Positions 26,801 through 41,800 of a stretch of DNA of 64,000 bases are shown here, piece by piece (position 1 is the stretch's first letter; the number at the start of each line of letters is the position of its first letter). Origin of the DNA: Chelonoidis abingdonii (lineage: Eukaryota > Chordata > Testudines > Testudinidae); contig NC_133771.1 of assembly GCF_003597395.2 (NCBI RefSeq), positions 46,589,773 through 46,653,772 on the forward strand, read 5' to 3'. Made by a program: the position numbers and the translations under genes. Below the pieces are notes generated by a model. The model had not been told where the DNA came from, made no database searches, and was given only the letters and a program-made list of their open reading frames with translations.

Positions 26801-29800
26801 AGCTGTACCGCTGTAAGGTCTGTAGAGTAAACATAGCCCTAGTCTCATATTCTATTGATGGCTATCTGAGGTTGGGTCGTCTGCACTAAAATGACCTTTC
26901 AGGCTCCCAAAGACATCTCCCAGATTCCTACAAGAAAGGAGATGCAGTTAAGAAGAGAAAGCTGTAGCTAGTAGGTCATTGAGAGATTTCAGCCCTGTGG
27001 GGAAGTGCATACCCAACAGACAGAAGGAAAAGTTGACAATAAAGAGCTAAAGAGAAATGCACCCAACCTCCTAAGAGAAAAATAGAGCTGAAGAATTCAT
27101 TAAGCTTGGTACATTGATTGGACGGCAGAAGAGGAAAGCCTGAACTGCTCACTCACATGTGAAGAAATATCTGAGGAGTAAATTCAGAGAAGAGAGGTGT
27201 GAGGGGGGAAAAAACAAGAAAAGGCGCCTAAATTGCTTACCTCAGTTTGTTGCAGGGATGTAGAGAGGAGAATTTTTTGAGCATAGCAGAGGTTTTCCGA
27301 GAAACTAAGAACAGTTTCATGCCCATAAGGACACCTAACAGAATAGACTTAGGACTCGTCTGTAGCACAGTAGGTTTGCCAGTACAGCTATACCAGCAAA
27401 CTCTCCCAATATAGTTTATACTGGATCCCCAAAGGAAATAAACTATACCATCAAAAGCACTTTTTGGGTGGTATAACTCCATCTAGAATAGGGCTTTTGC
27501 CATTATGGAAATATTATGTTTAAAAAAAAATCACTCCTCTAACTACTATACCAGAAAAATGTTTAAGTGTAGATTTGGCCTAACAGCGGTTTATTGTAAG
27601 GATAGCAGTAAGAGGAAGTGTCCTCACAAAGTCATCCTCTCCCTGTGGTCAAGAGGTCTGCAATGTCAGTTGATCATTCTCCTATCATTTGTTTAAAGCC
27701 CTGCTCTCTCCCCTCCTTTTCTTTTCTCTGACAAATGGTGAGACATGAAAGTAAGAGACATAGCAAACCTCCATATTTTCAGCAGAGGAGGCAAGAGTTT
27801 GAGAAGGCCATTTCTGACCCTCTTTTTATAGTTAATCCTGTTTTTCAGCATTCCTATTAATCCCTGCCCCCAGAAATAGCTATAGTGGTTGTGACACATT
27901 CTATATTTTTGAAAATATGCTAATGGGTGTGAATATAAATATGCTTCATGCAAAAGGTCTCTTGTAAGGTATCATTACAAAGCTTATAATCTACTGAGTG
28001 CAGTCATCCTATTTGTATAAATGTACCACTCTTGTATCTGAAACTAGAAATATGAAATATAACTCTGAGGGCCTACTGTAATTATGCACAATGTGGGCCA
28101 TTAATGTTGGTTTGGAATCTTGATGACTCCCATCAGCCAGGACAATTGACTGCAGATGGCTGTGTTTTACAGTACTTGTAAGTCTTCCTGTATACGTGTG
28201 TGCTGGCTTGTGGGTAATGAAGTCTTACAGTGACATGTGATCATGTCACCTGAAATGGAATCCATCTTCAACCTAGTACCTTTCCATTGAGAAGGAGGGG
28301 GTGGGAACCCAAAGAGGGACAAAGGATTCCTGCCTTACCCAAAAAATATATAAATGGGTAGAACAGAACAAAGTGAGAGAGCCATCATGAGGAATCCCCT
28401 AGCTACCACCTGAGCTGGAACAAGGGCTGTACCAAGGGAAAGGATTATGCCCAGACTAGGAAGGCATCCAGTCTGTGAAAGAGACTTATGGAAACATCTT
28501 TCAGGGTGAGATTTTATCTGTATTCAGTTGTATTACTGTATTAGGCTTAGATTTGCATGTTTTGTTTTATTTTGCTTGGTAATTCACTTTGTTCTGTTAC
28601 TACTTGGAACCACTTGACTCCTACTACAGTTCTGCAGGAAAGGACCTAAGGGTTACAGTGGACGAGAAGCTGGATCTGAGTCAACAGTGTGCCCTTGTTG
28701 CCAAGAATTTTGGGCTGTATAAGTAGAGGCATTGCCAGCAGATCGAGGGATGTGATCATTCCCCTCTATTCGACATTGGTGAGGCCTCATCTGGAGTAGT
28801 GTGTCCAGTTTTGGGCCCCACACTACAAGAAGGATGTAGAAAATTGGAAACAGTCCAGTAGAGGACAACAAAAATGATTAGGGGACTGGAGCACATGACT
28901 TACGAGGAGAGGCTGAGGGAACTGGATTGTTTAGTCTGCAGAAGAGAAGAATGAGGGGAGATTTGATAGCTGCATTCAACTACCTGAAAAGGGGTTCCAA
29001 AGAGGATGGATCTAGACTGTTTTCAGTGGTTCCTGATGACAGAACAAGGAGTAATGGTCTCAAGTTGCAGTAGGGGAGGTTTAGGTTGGATATTAAGAAA
29101 AAAATTTTCACTCTGAGAGTGGTGAAGCACTGGAATGGGTTACCTAGGGAGGTGATGGAATCTCCTTCCTTAGAGGTTTTTAAGGTCAGGTTTGACAAAG
29201 CCCTGGCTGGGATGCTTTAGTTGGGAATTGGTTCTGCTTTGAGCAGGGGGTTGGACTAGATGATCTCCTGAGGTCCCTTCCAACCCTGCTATTCTATGAT
29301 TGGTGGTAGGGTTGTTGAAGCTGTGGTGGAAATCCTGTGAGGGAGTTTAGGTTATCCCTCCAGAGAATGAAATATCATCAATGTAGCTCAAGTATATCAT
29401 TGGTTTTATGGTGCATTCAACCAGAAATTCTTCTTCAAGGTGGCCCATGAAGTGGTTGGCGTATTGGGTAGCCATCCTTGTATCCATGGCTATCTTCATA
29501 GTTTGGACAAAGTGTTTTGTTCTTGAATGTAAAATTGTGTGTGAGGATGAAATGGATGAGTTTGACCATGTGATTGGGGTAGATATCTCAGGGTTGTCCA
29601 TTATCTGGTAAATATATGAGGCAGGCAGCGATGCCATCATTGAGTGATGTTGGTGTATATAGGTAGGTGTTTTCCATGTTGGTAAGGTTGGTGTCTCTCT
29701 TTCACCATCAGAAGTTGATCCAGTAAAAGATATTACTTCAACCACCTTGTATCAATAATATCCTGAGACCAACATGGCTACAACAACACTGCGTACATTA

Positions 29801-32800
29801 TGGAACATAGCAATTATTTTGTGCAATTAGTCTCCTAAATTGGTTTAGAAAAAATCTGAGGGGAAAAAAATAAAGTAAAACAAGGTCTGCATAATTTTTA
29901 GTTAGGAAAATATGTATGATTGCTTTGTTTCTCTATACTGCATTCACTACATTGTCTAAGCTTCCTGCTGTTTCTAATTCTCTAGACTTATTGGACAAAA
30001 TGAGAGAGATTGAAAGAGTCACAGTACTCTCTTACAAAACAACAACAACAAAAAAAACCCTATACCTCTAGCTCAGTTGGGCCTTGGTCTCACTATCTTT
30101 CCCATTTCAGAGTGTCTGCTATATGGCCCCCTTCAGTTTCTCACTGGCTGACTGAGCCACATGAGGTAGCATCTGTCCCACAACCTGGAACATCTTTTAA
30201 AGCACTTCCCCCAAATGTATAGATGTGGCAGTGGGAATTAGTTCTGGTGGAACTCCTGGGAGTGCTAACCCACAGGTGCATTAAAATACAAGTCTCTGAA
30301 ATCTACATAATTTTAATGACTGTGTTTTTTAATTTAAAGATAAGAGATTAAATATTACATTTTATGGTTTTATTCAAAATTAAAAGCTACACTAAGTGTT
30401 GCTTAAGATGAGATTTCTTGTATGTTAATGTATAACAATGTATAACCGTGAAATATATTCCAGTCTTTGTATAAAGGAAGAAGTATAGTTTGGTTAAACA
30501 TATGAGCATACAAGTTTTCATCATTCTTACAGGTACAGAAACATTTTTCCAGAATTATCAAATTTGAAAAATCTTAAGCCAGTCTTTGACAGTGGGGTTC
30601 CTGAACTCAGATTTAGCTATCATGTATACTGTAGTATAGAAGGAATGAAAAATGATACTAATTGTTCTCACCATACTCTGCATTAATTGCTCACATTTGT
30701 CTCTGCATGGCTGTAACTCTCAGTAGTACGAAGGCTAAACACTGTTAAGATTTCTATTTTGTGAACATTCTAGTTTTCTTTACCTCCATATCCGTTTTCA
30801 CTTTATCAATGTTACTATTAACTAAAATGGAAGCATAAATTGAAAATATTGCTAGCACTTTCATGTTCCATTTATATTACTGGACCTAAAGAAACAAATG
30901 TTAAAGTATCTTCATGTTTAAAATGAAAAAAGCTAGCTTCATTTGCCAGTTTGTATAAAAATTCCCAATTAAAAGTATGTAACATGAGGTTTTTGTGCAA
31001 CAGTATTAGAAAAATAAAATAAATCGTATTCCATTTTACTAAAAGCCAAAACGGAAACAGGAATTTAGTGTCCTGTAACTTTGAAGAAAAATGAATAGAC
31101 TGTAAAACAAGCACATGATTTCAGGCTGGAAGAAAGTCAGTTTAAAATTGTTTGCAGCGTTGTCAATTTAAATCTGGTTTGTTGCTGTTGATGCTTAGGG
31201 CAGGAAGTCCCTTTAGACTTCTGTTTCACAAGGGAAAAATAATCCTCTTGAACGCATGTGGAAATGCTTGAGAAGCCTACAGTATTAGTTCTTTACATGC
31301 CATACTGAGTGTATTTGTGCCAGGCCAGGCCTCCTGCTAAGCTTTTCTCTCATCTCTCTTTTCTGTTGTCCAAAAAAAAGGTGAAAGTAACATAAATTAA
31401 TAGTATCTGGACGTGCATTGGGACATATTGGAAAATGTTCACAATACAATTTTATAATAAAATGCTAAGAGTTTAAGTGATGGTATTTAGAATAGTAAAT
31501 AAGCACATAAAAGCAGATTATATCCCTGAGGTCAGGGAAATAAACTGTTCAGGTAAAGATGAAAATCAAATCTCCCATTAATGACATGAAACCTAATTAA
31601 TATAAATACCTCCATTGTCTTCACAAGCATTTATAAAGAATGACCATCTCAAGAGATATAGTTTCATCTGAAAGCACAGTGGTTTATGTGGAATTACTCA
31701 ATACTAAAAGATTTTGCAGCATGATATGAATATTTCCTCTTACATATTTTGAGTTAACTGAAAGAGTACGCAGTAGGTAGAGATTCAGGTCTCAAGATAT
31801 CCAAAAGCTCTTCACAATTCCAAATATTGCAATTTGTAATCTCACATATGCAAATCATATTTTTTTCCTAAATAGTTTGCCATTTAAAAGAGAATGAAGG
31901 TATTTTATATCCTTGAAGATAGTTAACATTGGGATGGATATATATTTTTTTTCTTTAGTATGCGCTAGATTGTAAATGAAAATAGACTCATATCTATTTT
32001 AATGTCTATGCTTGGGATTTCTTTAAGTAGTCTCAGCAAATACGTGCATTCTAGAAAACATTGTAATAGTTTTAATCACTTTCTGTATAAAACTCAATGT
32101 GTAAATACTGTATATCAATAAAAGCAAAAAACCCCACAACTATATATAATCAGAAATAGATGAAATTACCTGAGCTTTTATTTTAAAACACTGTTTTTCA
32201 GGATCAAAGCTAAGTGGCATTTTCTCTTAGAAGGCAGGGAAGGAATTCATAAAGTTCCCATTAGTCTAAAAATAAAGGACAAATAAATAAATAAATGTCT
32301 GAGTCATTAATGGCATTTTGCCGAAGTTCAGTAGCAATGAAGCCAGGAAGACAGTGAGTCAGTGGTGCTCCTGCTATTCACTGGAATGTGTATAAAAAGT
32401 CTTGTGTGAACATAATGAATGGGTTCATCCAAACCACTTTAAGCTATATAGAGTTAGGACTCCTCGTTTACAACGTATATAAGTAACTTTGCCGCACATT
32501 ACTTAACTTTTTATTCAAGATTTGTGTCAGGCCAAACGTTCATTATAACAAATTAAATATTCTAACTTTTCTGGAGAGGATGTGGGGTATCTAAAACCTT
32601 TACATTGTCAGTATTAGTAATATTTGTACAGCACCAACAATGAGCTTGGACCTTTTGCAGACAGGTATAAAGACGTGTTTCTGCCCTGAAGAGCATACGG
32701 TCTGAATAAACTGTCAGTACTCAAGATGTGAAGTAATCCTTTGCTACTCGCTTAGTCTATTTTCAGCAGGACAATGAACTGGATAGAACAAATAGATTAT

Positions 32801-35800
32801 AGGTGGTTTGCTTCATTAGTGGTACTTATCACCAGGGATGCTCAGGGGTCTGTATGCGTACAGGCATTGTCCAACTAATTTACTAAAATCATGAAGTTTT
32901 TAGGAAGTTCGTGGAGCTACTTGGGATTAAGCTCTTTCGTTACCTTTTTATTGTACTTTAGTTCCCACATCCACTGATGTCTGTTATAAACTTCTCCTTT
33001 GAGAAGATACCCTGTTTTACAAATGTCTCCTGACATGGGTTGACCTATTATAACTGAATTATTTTAGGAGGTTAAAAAGTAAAAACCTTCTTTCAAAATG
33101 TGCTAGTAGTGGAAATGCTAGGCATTCACAGTTTGCTCTGATATTCTATAGTAGTGCTTTTCAGGGAAGCAGTAATCTTACTTCGCACCTCCACCAGAAG
33201 AAAGAATGATTTGGAGTTCAGAGATCAAATGAGTTAGAAAGCTGGAGAACACAATTAATCACTCTTACAAAATTTGGGTGTGTCTCATTTCAAGAGTGTG
33301 TTCTTAGCGTACTTTCTAGTGTGAACCAGTTAGATGCAGAATTATTGGCATTTTCCAGACTGAAGCACTGAAAACATTCACAATATTCCTTAAACCCTGG
33401 AACACTTTTGACTCCAAGTCAATAACATTTTATAAAATAAGCCTCCTCTTTCTGAAGAAACTTCCAGGAGAAAATCAGCCACTTACTTTTTTTTAAGATG
33501 AAGACAGGCATGGTTTTGAACGTGTAGTATTTTGAATCACTGCATACGCTGTCATTTGCTGATGTTCACTTTTAGTGGATTACATTTAATTACTAACAAT
33601 ATGTGTTGTAATCCTCCTCCCAGTGTCAACATTTTTTTTGAAGTTATTAATTGCAGAGATTTTTCTTTACAGATTGTAGTAACTCTCTCTAGGTTGTTTC
33701 CCTTATTAATGTTTTATAGCAGGTCCCGGGAGCCTCTTGTTAAAATTTCACCACCAAACAGAAGGAAAGGTGGGAAGGATTCAGCTGCCCCTTATGGAGT
33801 TAACCTCTCTGGACAGTACTAAAACAAACTTGTCTTAGTACTCAGGATCTCTGAGGCTCCTAAGAGTACTTCTGAAGAGAAAATGTTTGACCTTTAAGTG
33901 GACCAGATTGCGCTAAATAGTAGATCTTTCAGAAAAATTTAGCTGGGAAGGACCTGGTAAGACCACCCTACTACGAAGTACACAAGCTGAATACTTTGCA
34001 ACTTAATATGTTTGTTTGCCAAGTGGTATTTTTTTTACTCCTTTCCTTTTATTGTTCCCTCTGCATAGTTAGAGCTTTCAAAGTATTCCAACCTGAAGAA
34101 CAGCTAGGATTCTATTCTGCCTAAGAAATAAAAATACAAATATCTGGAAGAAGATTAAAGTCCTCCTAAAACACAATGCTGCAAATGCTAATGATGGAAA
34201 TACTGCCTAGTTCTGTGTTTAACATTGACGCTCGATGGAAATTATTTATAGATGTTATCACCTTAATTTAAAAGACTTCCCACCTCAATAGGCTTCTGCT
34301 TTCGAGTTGGTTGTCCTTATTTATTTTGTTAAAAAGGCACCCCCACAAAAACCCTGCATTTGTCATCTTCAGTGTCTTCCTTCCAAACTTTGATCTCTGG
34401 ATCACTGATGGTCCACAGAAAGCAGGGCAGTCATATAATAGTGTTGCCTCTTGTGTACAACTCCAGCGAGGACTCCTGAAAGCCAGGAGCCAGATCTGCC
34501 ACTACTCTGTAAATGAAGCTGCCTCCTCCACACTTCCCAGAATCAAGAGCAGCCACTCTCTGGACAAAGTGGAAGCCATTGCTACTGGCAGCAGACCAAG
34601 GGAGGCTCCCACCACATCTACTGAGAAATGAAGAGGCAACTATCAGGACAGGAGCTACCATAGGATGAAGCTGCTGCCACCTGCGGGAGCTGCTGCCAAG
34701 ATCTGGGGCCCTGGGGGAGTTGTTAGGAACAATCTTCACTGAGGAGAAAGACTACAGGAAGTAGTGTTCCCTCAAAACACATCCTCGGGTGGGAGACACT
34801 GCCAAAGAGAGTGCCATTGCTGGAGGAGGTCACCAGAGGACCCAGATCATCAATTCTTTAGGGCAGTGTTTCTCAAATGTGACCATCATGGCTGCATACA
34901 GCCACCAGGGGATTTTTCTGTGGCCAAGACAGCCTCCTGGGCAGAGAGATAGGTGGGAGGGAAAGAAAGTAGCGGCCCCTCCCTCCCTGCAATGCCCAGC
35001 TGTTGCTCCTGGCTGCCTTGGTGTTTGCTGGCACCGTCAGCTGATCAGCACCTTGCACCACACAGCCTCCTGGGGGCTCTGTGCAGCGCCTCTGCAGACA
35101 CATGGGGTCAGTGTGTGTGGTCAGCGCGCTGTAGTTCTGGGCATCAGCCTGGAATGGCAGGGCTTGGGTTTGGAAAAACTGTCAGAGCGCCCACCAGCAG
35201 GGGTTGTTGGCTGCACTCTGAGGCCACCAAAAAATTGTTGCTTTAGGGTAAATTGGCCTGGTGAGGAAAGAAGGGACTAGGCTGAGGACCCAGAAGAAGA
35301 AGGATGGAGATGTAAGGGAGTTTAAGTAGTAGGGACTCAGGAGAAAGGAGCCTGGATTGGGAGTCCTGAATAACAGGGCAAGTGGGGAAGGAGGAGGCTG
35401 GGCTGGGAAGCTGGGCCCAGAAGGAGTTAGAGGAGGAAATAAAGGGGCCCAAGTGCTAGAAAAGAACTGGACATGAACAGTCCATGTAAGTGGCTGCATG
35501 TGGAAGGAGGCCAAAGAGTCTGCAGGGGTTATGAATTGCAGGGAATAGGGCTGAGAACTGATTTTAAAAACTGGTGGAAGGAAGGGATTATTTTTTCATT
35601 TGCTTGAGGCTGGTGAGAATTGAGTTGGTGGGGAAATTCATTTGGAAAATTTATTGTTAAGTGAAAGGAGGATGGAAAATTAAATTTATATGAAAGGAAA
35701 TGGATTGGATGGGGAACTGAGAGAGAGTGCTCTCTCATGAGCTGGAGGAAGGTTGGATGCCCTGTGTGATTTGAGCATATCAGTGTGATTGGATGGATGA

Positions 35801-38800
35801 AAATGGAGGTGCTTCATGAGATGGCCTCACTATTAACAGTTGCTCTACAATGTGGGTACGTCTACACTACGGGATTATTCCGATTTTACATAAACCGGTT
35901 TTATAAAACAGATTGTATAAAGTCGAGTGCACGCGGCCACACTAAGCATATTTATTCGGCGGTGTGCGTCATGAGCCGGCTGCGTCGATTTCGGAGCGTT
36001 GCACTTGTGGGTAGCTATTCCATAGCTCCTCATGTTCCCGCAGTCTCTCCTGCCCCTAGAATTGAGTTGAGAGCCAGTGGCTGATGGGGCAAAATCATTG
36101 TTGCGGGTGTTCTGGGTCATGTCGTCAGTTTCTTCTTCCGGGAAGCACGGCAGACAATCATTCGCGCCCTTTTTCCTGGATTGCCTGGCAGAGCCTGCCG
36201 GCAACATGAGCCCGTTCGCTTTATTTTTTCAGTCTACTGTATGTGTCTGGAGTGCGCGGCATGAGGCGATTACTCCGCACTAAAGCAGCAGCTTCACTTG
36301 CTTTTGCTATGATGCTGAGATGGTTATCAGCGTTCTGTTACCGTCTTGTGCGGCGTAGTTGCAGAGTGACAGTTTTGCCATTTAACCTGTTGCGCTGTCA
36401 TGGGTGCTCCTGGGCTGAGATTCGGCCGTGGGCACAACCCAATAACTTGGAATGACTCCCCGAGTCAATCCCTCCTTTATTTTTACTTAAATAGTTCAGT
36501 CCTGCCTAGGATATGGGCAGATGTACTTAGAACACGGTTTTCAGGACAGCGAGCACAGCTGCTCCGGGTGGTCAGTATCCGCAGAAGATGATGGCTACTG
36601 CCTTCTAGGGGTGTGCTCTGCAATAACCCCACCCGTCTTCTCTCTCTGTCCCCCAACCTTCTGGGCTTACCTTGGCTGTCCCTCCCCATTCTGCCATGGA
36701 GTAATAAAGATGCCGGAATAAGAAGACACTGGTTTTTTACGTGACAATAATGAGTGGGCGATGAGGCATTCCCTGGTTGCTATTGACGTCCAGGCAGAGT
36801 AAACGTGCGGCGGAAGAGAAGCAGTTTGCCGCTGCTATGCAGTTCCATGCAGGACAGATCTTTTCTTACACGGAAAGGGAGAGGGGCTGATTGGAGCTCA
36901 GCCCAGTTTGCTATGATGAAGACAGGTTACCAGCGTCTGTTAACCCTCTACTAGGAATGACGTGGAGTCATTCCTTTTTTTACCAAGCGCCGCCAGCCTC
37001 CCTGCAAGCGCGGAGCACTCACTGGTTGTACAAGCGTTCTCTACCTGCTGCATCGTCTCCGGCAGGGGAGAGGAGTGATACTTGCACTTCCTCCTGCGCG
37101 ATCGCGTCTCCAGCCGCATTCAGTGACATAGGGTGACATGAAGAAGTCAAGAACATATTTCTTTCTCTCTTTTTTCAGTGGGGCGGGGAGTAAATGACAG
37201 CTTCTGCCGCGCGGACATGTGTTTGACCTACGGCCTGGCGTTTCGCCTGATGCTTACTTTTCGGAGCTGCGGTGGACTGTGATAGCTGGGTCTCAGTCCC
37301 CTCCCCGTCGTGATCGTCATTTGGTCTCTGGCTTCCCGTTTTGTTGTCACGCGCCTGTGTAGCTTGAGATTTTTTTCAACAGCTTTAGATTTGTTGTTCT
37401 GTCGGTTTCTGATAGACGCTTTCTTTTCCCTCCAGCGTCGATCCCGTATCTCCATCGGTTTCTGCTGGACTTTTTTGGCTGGGGACTGACGGCCACCTGT
37501 GCTGACGCCAGCGCTGGGCATCGATGAATCAAATTTCGCGGGCTTTTCTGATACCTGGCCTGATTCCGGTTCCAGATTGCTGTCCAGAGCGGTCACAGTG
37601 GTGCACTGTGGGATACCACCCGGAGGCCAATACAGTCGATTTGCGGCCACACTAACCCTAATCCGATATGGCAATACTGATTTTAGCGCTACTCCTCTCG
37701 TCGGGGAGGAGTACAGAAACCGATTTAAAGAGCCCTTTATATTGATGTAAAGGGCCTCGTAGTGTGGATGGGTACAGCATTAAATCGGTTTAACGCTGCT
37801 AAAATTGGTTTAAACGCGTAGTGTAGACCAGGCCTGTGACAGTGTTTGGGACCCACTGCTCTAATGTACTATTCTATTGTCTTCCTGGGAGAGTAAAAAA
37901 TTTTTAAAAGATTCAAAAGAAAAATGCAAAAATCTAGTAACAAGACCCTTGTTGAAGCACAGTCTTAAGCTATGTCTCCTTGTTCGGCAACCAGTAGTGT
38001 TTTTACATCTTTTGCTGTTTAATGGTCTCATAATCCTTGTATGTGCAATGGTTAGTACTTTCAAATGAGGCCACATTGTTTATATTGTGTTGTGGATGAC
38101 ATGTCCTTCTAAGTATCTCATTATTAATCTTTGATGTTGTCCTTTTGGAATTTGTACTATGTTTCGTTATGTGTGGAGAAGCTTTCAAAAAGCTTGGTTG
38201 TTAAAGGCTCAAGAGAGAGTCATGATGGTATTCTTTTATTTAGTATTTATTTGCATCTGATTTATAAAATAAAAGTTGAGGATGGACAGGATGGAGGCTG
38301 AGGAGGCGTGTGAAACAGAAGTGAAAATGCAGGAATAGATACTGTGGGCAAAAGTCAGCCCTCCTACAAGCAAGCTCCAGCTGAGTCACTTTCATTCAGA
38401 TATATATGTCTTAAGTTTGGGTATATTGTCATTGACTGTTCGTCTAAAACTCTGTGACCTTTTGCCTGCTTTATCCAGCTGTGCAAATTGGTTCTAAGGG
38501 GGGGAGTCTGGGATTTACCTGCAACTGAGTTTGACTTGCTCTGTTTTAGGAAAGGCCTTGTAGATGTATATAATTAGCTTACATTTCTGAAGGGATCAAG
38601 CAGAAACCAGCAAGGGAATTGTTTCTTTAAACTCATGAAGCTGCATTGCGGAAGTTTTCTTGCTCATTAAACTGAGACTGATTGCACAGGTTACCCACTG
38701 ATACAACGTAGGAAAATGTACTGCACAGCTATGCCAATGTATCTCAGTTTTGACCTGTGCCTTCTTGGCATTCTAGCACTGACTTCTTCCAGGACACACA

Positions 38801-41800
38801 TTTCCAATTGTGCCACATTGTGTGTTGGTTTATATTTTTTTAAAAAGCAAGAAATAAAGGTTACTGTTACTTCATTGATTAGTGCCACTTAAGAGGATGC
38901 TTTATACTGTATTTGGTTACAAAACTGAACAAATTTGAACTAAGTGTCCAGAAGATGACCAGTCCTTGTTGTGACTGAAATTAAGTGGGAGAAAAATGGT
39001 TCTTTACCAAACAATTGATCTCAATTAACAGAATGTTGCTGTTGAAAGTAAAAATATATGGGGAATATGTTCCCCCATTATTCTTTAGCCTGGACACAGT
39101 GTATCAGTAAACTCTCTCAAGCAACTGATTCCTGATGAATTGTACAGATCTCACTAACCTGGATGGTTCTTGAGATGGAAGATAAAACTCTGGAAATTCT
39201 TTAAGTGGTGGCTTTCACATCTCTGTTTTGGGCTGATTTGTTTTTGTTTTCAGCCATTTTAAGCTAGGGATTTGAAGGTACAAATCCTCATTATAAAAAG
39301 CAACACTTTTTCCTACTCCAAAGTTTTCATTTTCTCCCAAAAGTTCTAGCATATAGTCCTAAAAAGCCAAATACATTTACAAATTACAGAAAATACATAT
39401 AAAATTGTTTATTCTGGTATTGGTAAGTGGACAATGAAGATGATTGAGACATGATGTTTTATATGCTAACTTTGGGATCAAATTTAATTATCCAGGTCAT
39501 GAAAGTTTTGTTCTGTGTTTTTTTTATTTTATTTTAGTATACTTGTCAGTTTTCATTATCCCAATGAGTGGGCTAACATTAGATGCTTCAAAGTCTAAAA
39601 ATATAAATAATAAATAAATAGATATGCCTGTTCAAGAATTGCTGTTGTTGCACTAGAGACAGCTGTTGCAATGTGTTCTACAGGCTTTCCTCGTTAGGAA
39701 ATTTCAGATGAATAAGGCTGCCTTTGCTGTTCAGCAGGACATTATAACACAAATGAAATTTTACAAAGTCAACAATACATAGTTGAGGTGATGTCAGTGA
39801 AAGGTACTCTATAATCTCTGATTCTGTTCAGTACTCAAACTGCACATGATATGAAACCTACAACTGTAAGGTATGATTTTCACTAGGGTATCAAGGGATG
39901 GTATCACAGTAGGATGTTTTCACATTACCTGGTTTCAGCAGGAATCTCTGAAGTCCATTGGTCTGGAAAGAAGTGGGCCAACTGCTGAATCACCAGCACG
40001 TTTTAGATATTCTTCAAATGTCACCCATCTAAGGAAGGGATATCTCATTTCCAGGCCTCTTGTAAAGGAGAGCGCAAGTAAGAGAAAGTCAAGGTCTTTG
40101 GGGAAGAGGAAGATGACTGAGAATAGGGAGTCTTGGTTATAGCCCCAGTAGGGCTGGAAGTCCTTGGAATAAGCTAACAAACATTTGGAGGCATTTTGGA
40201 GTGGTGTAGAGACAGAGCTCCTGTAGCTTCATAGACTTCCCAAATCAATACATCATAATTCCTAAGTAATGTGACAGACCCAGTCCAGTGGGGTACAGGA
40301 GTCTGGTAGAGGGCAAACATACTGGTCACTGGATGAGTAATTTTCTGTTCCCTGAGTGACCAGAGCAGGGGCTTTACTAGAGTAATCAGGAACCTGCTAG
40401 AACCAATTAAGACAGGCTGATTAGATCACCTGCAGCCAATCAAGGCAGGCTAATTAGGACACCTGGTTTAAAAAGGAGCTCATGCCAGTCAGGCGAGGAG
40501 GAGCCAGAGGAGAGGAAGTGCGTGTGAGGAGCTGGGAGTAAGAGGTACAAGGAGCTGAGAGTGAGAGGGTGTGCTGCTAGAAGACTAAGGAGTACAAGCG
40601 TTATCAGACACCAGGAGGAAGGTCCTGTGGTGAGGATAAAGACAGTGTTTGGAGGAGGCCATGAGGAAGTAGCCCAGGGAGTTGTAGCTGTCATGCAGCT
40701 GTTACAAGAGGCACTATAGACAGCTGCAATCCACAGGGCCCTGGGCTGGAATCCAGAGTAGAGGGTGGGCCTGGGTTCCCCCCCAAGCCTCCCAACTCCT
40801 GATCAGACACAGGAGGAGTTGATCCAGACTGTGGGGAAGATCACTGAGGTGAGCAAATCTGCCAATAAGTGCAGGACCCACCAAGGTAGGGGAGGAACTT
40901 TGTCACAGTAGTGTACTAGAATCAGCATTCTATAAATTCTAGGAGGGTGGGGGAGTCTATTCACTGCAGAGAACTCCAGACTAATTCCTGTCCATGCTAG
41001 TAGCTGGATGCAGTTTGACTCAAATCTGTTGTCAGTATCCTAATTTGGGGTTTAGCCATGCTATACAGGCAGATGAAGACAAAAAGCTTTTGGAGTAATA
41101 TGTTTATGGTGTGATGTGGTGAAAATGCAGAAAGCAAGCTGTTAAAGAAGGGAGTTAATGGCATATGACATGTTTTCTTGGGCATTTGAATACTGACACT
41201 GTGAGTGTTTGCAGAACCATTTAGGTGTGGAATCTCTTGATTCAAAATATGGATCTGGATTTTGTAATCTGAAGTGCTTTTGAACACTTTGTGGTTTATT
41301 TGGAGTGTAAGGCACTTGAGATGCACCAAATAGAGCATTCCATCCTGTCTTAGAGAACACACGTGATTTTCTCTTGTACTTTGGAGATACCTTCACAGAG
41401 TGAGATAAGTCTATTAAAAAGAAAGCCAAGTTGATCAATAATTTTCCCAGCTGACAAGCAATCTGGCAGGAAGGAGCTTAAATCATTCTACTGTAAAATT
41501 TAACAGTATAGTTTCCATATTGCTAAAGCAGACGGTTGTAGGGATTAAAACAGACTTTTAAAAAGCAAAATTTCATTTGACATGATTACACTTCGTAGCT
41601 TTTTTGTGGCATTTTCTGTCAAATTCTCTGGTGCTGCTTTTATTCACTTTTTATTTCCATTATTAATTAATTATCATGAGGGACTTACAGGTGTCATCTG
41701 ATGCATTTGTATTGCAAAGTCACCCAGGAATCCGTAGTCACCAGGTATCCCACTGGACATGCTCCATTCTGTTGGTCTTCTTTCCCCTCCCTCAAACCTA

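Noticed and set aside
34789..35514. Overlapping frames on both strands
   Set aside because: Mutually overlapping, GC-driven, inside a hAT-like element, no recognisable domain.
37228..37674. 148-residue minus-strand frame as a host gene
   Set aside because: Lies between terminal inverted repeats of a Harbinger-like element and only part of it keeps the family's register.
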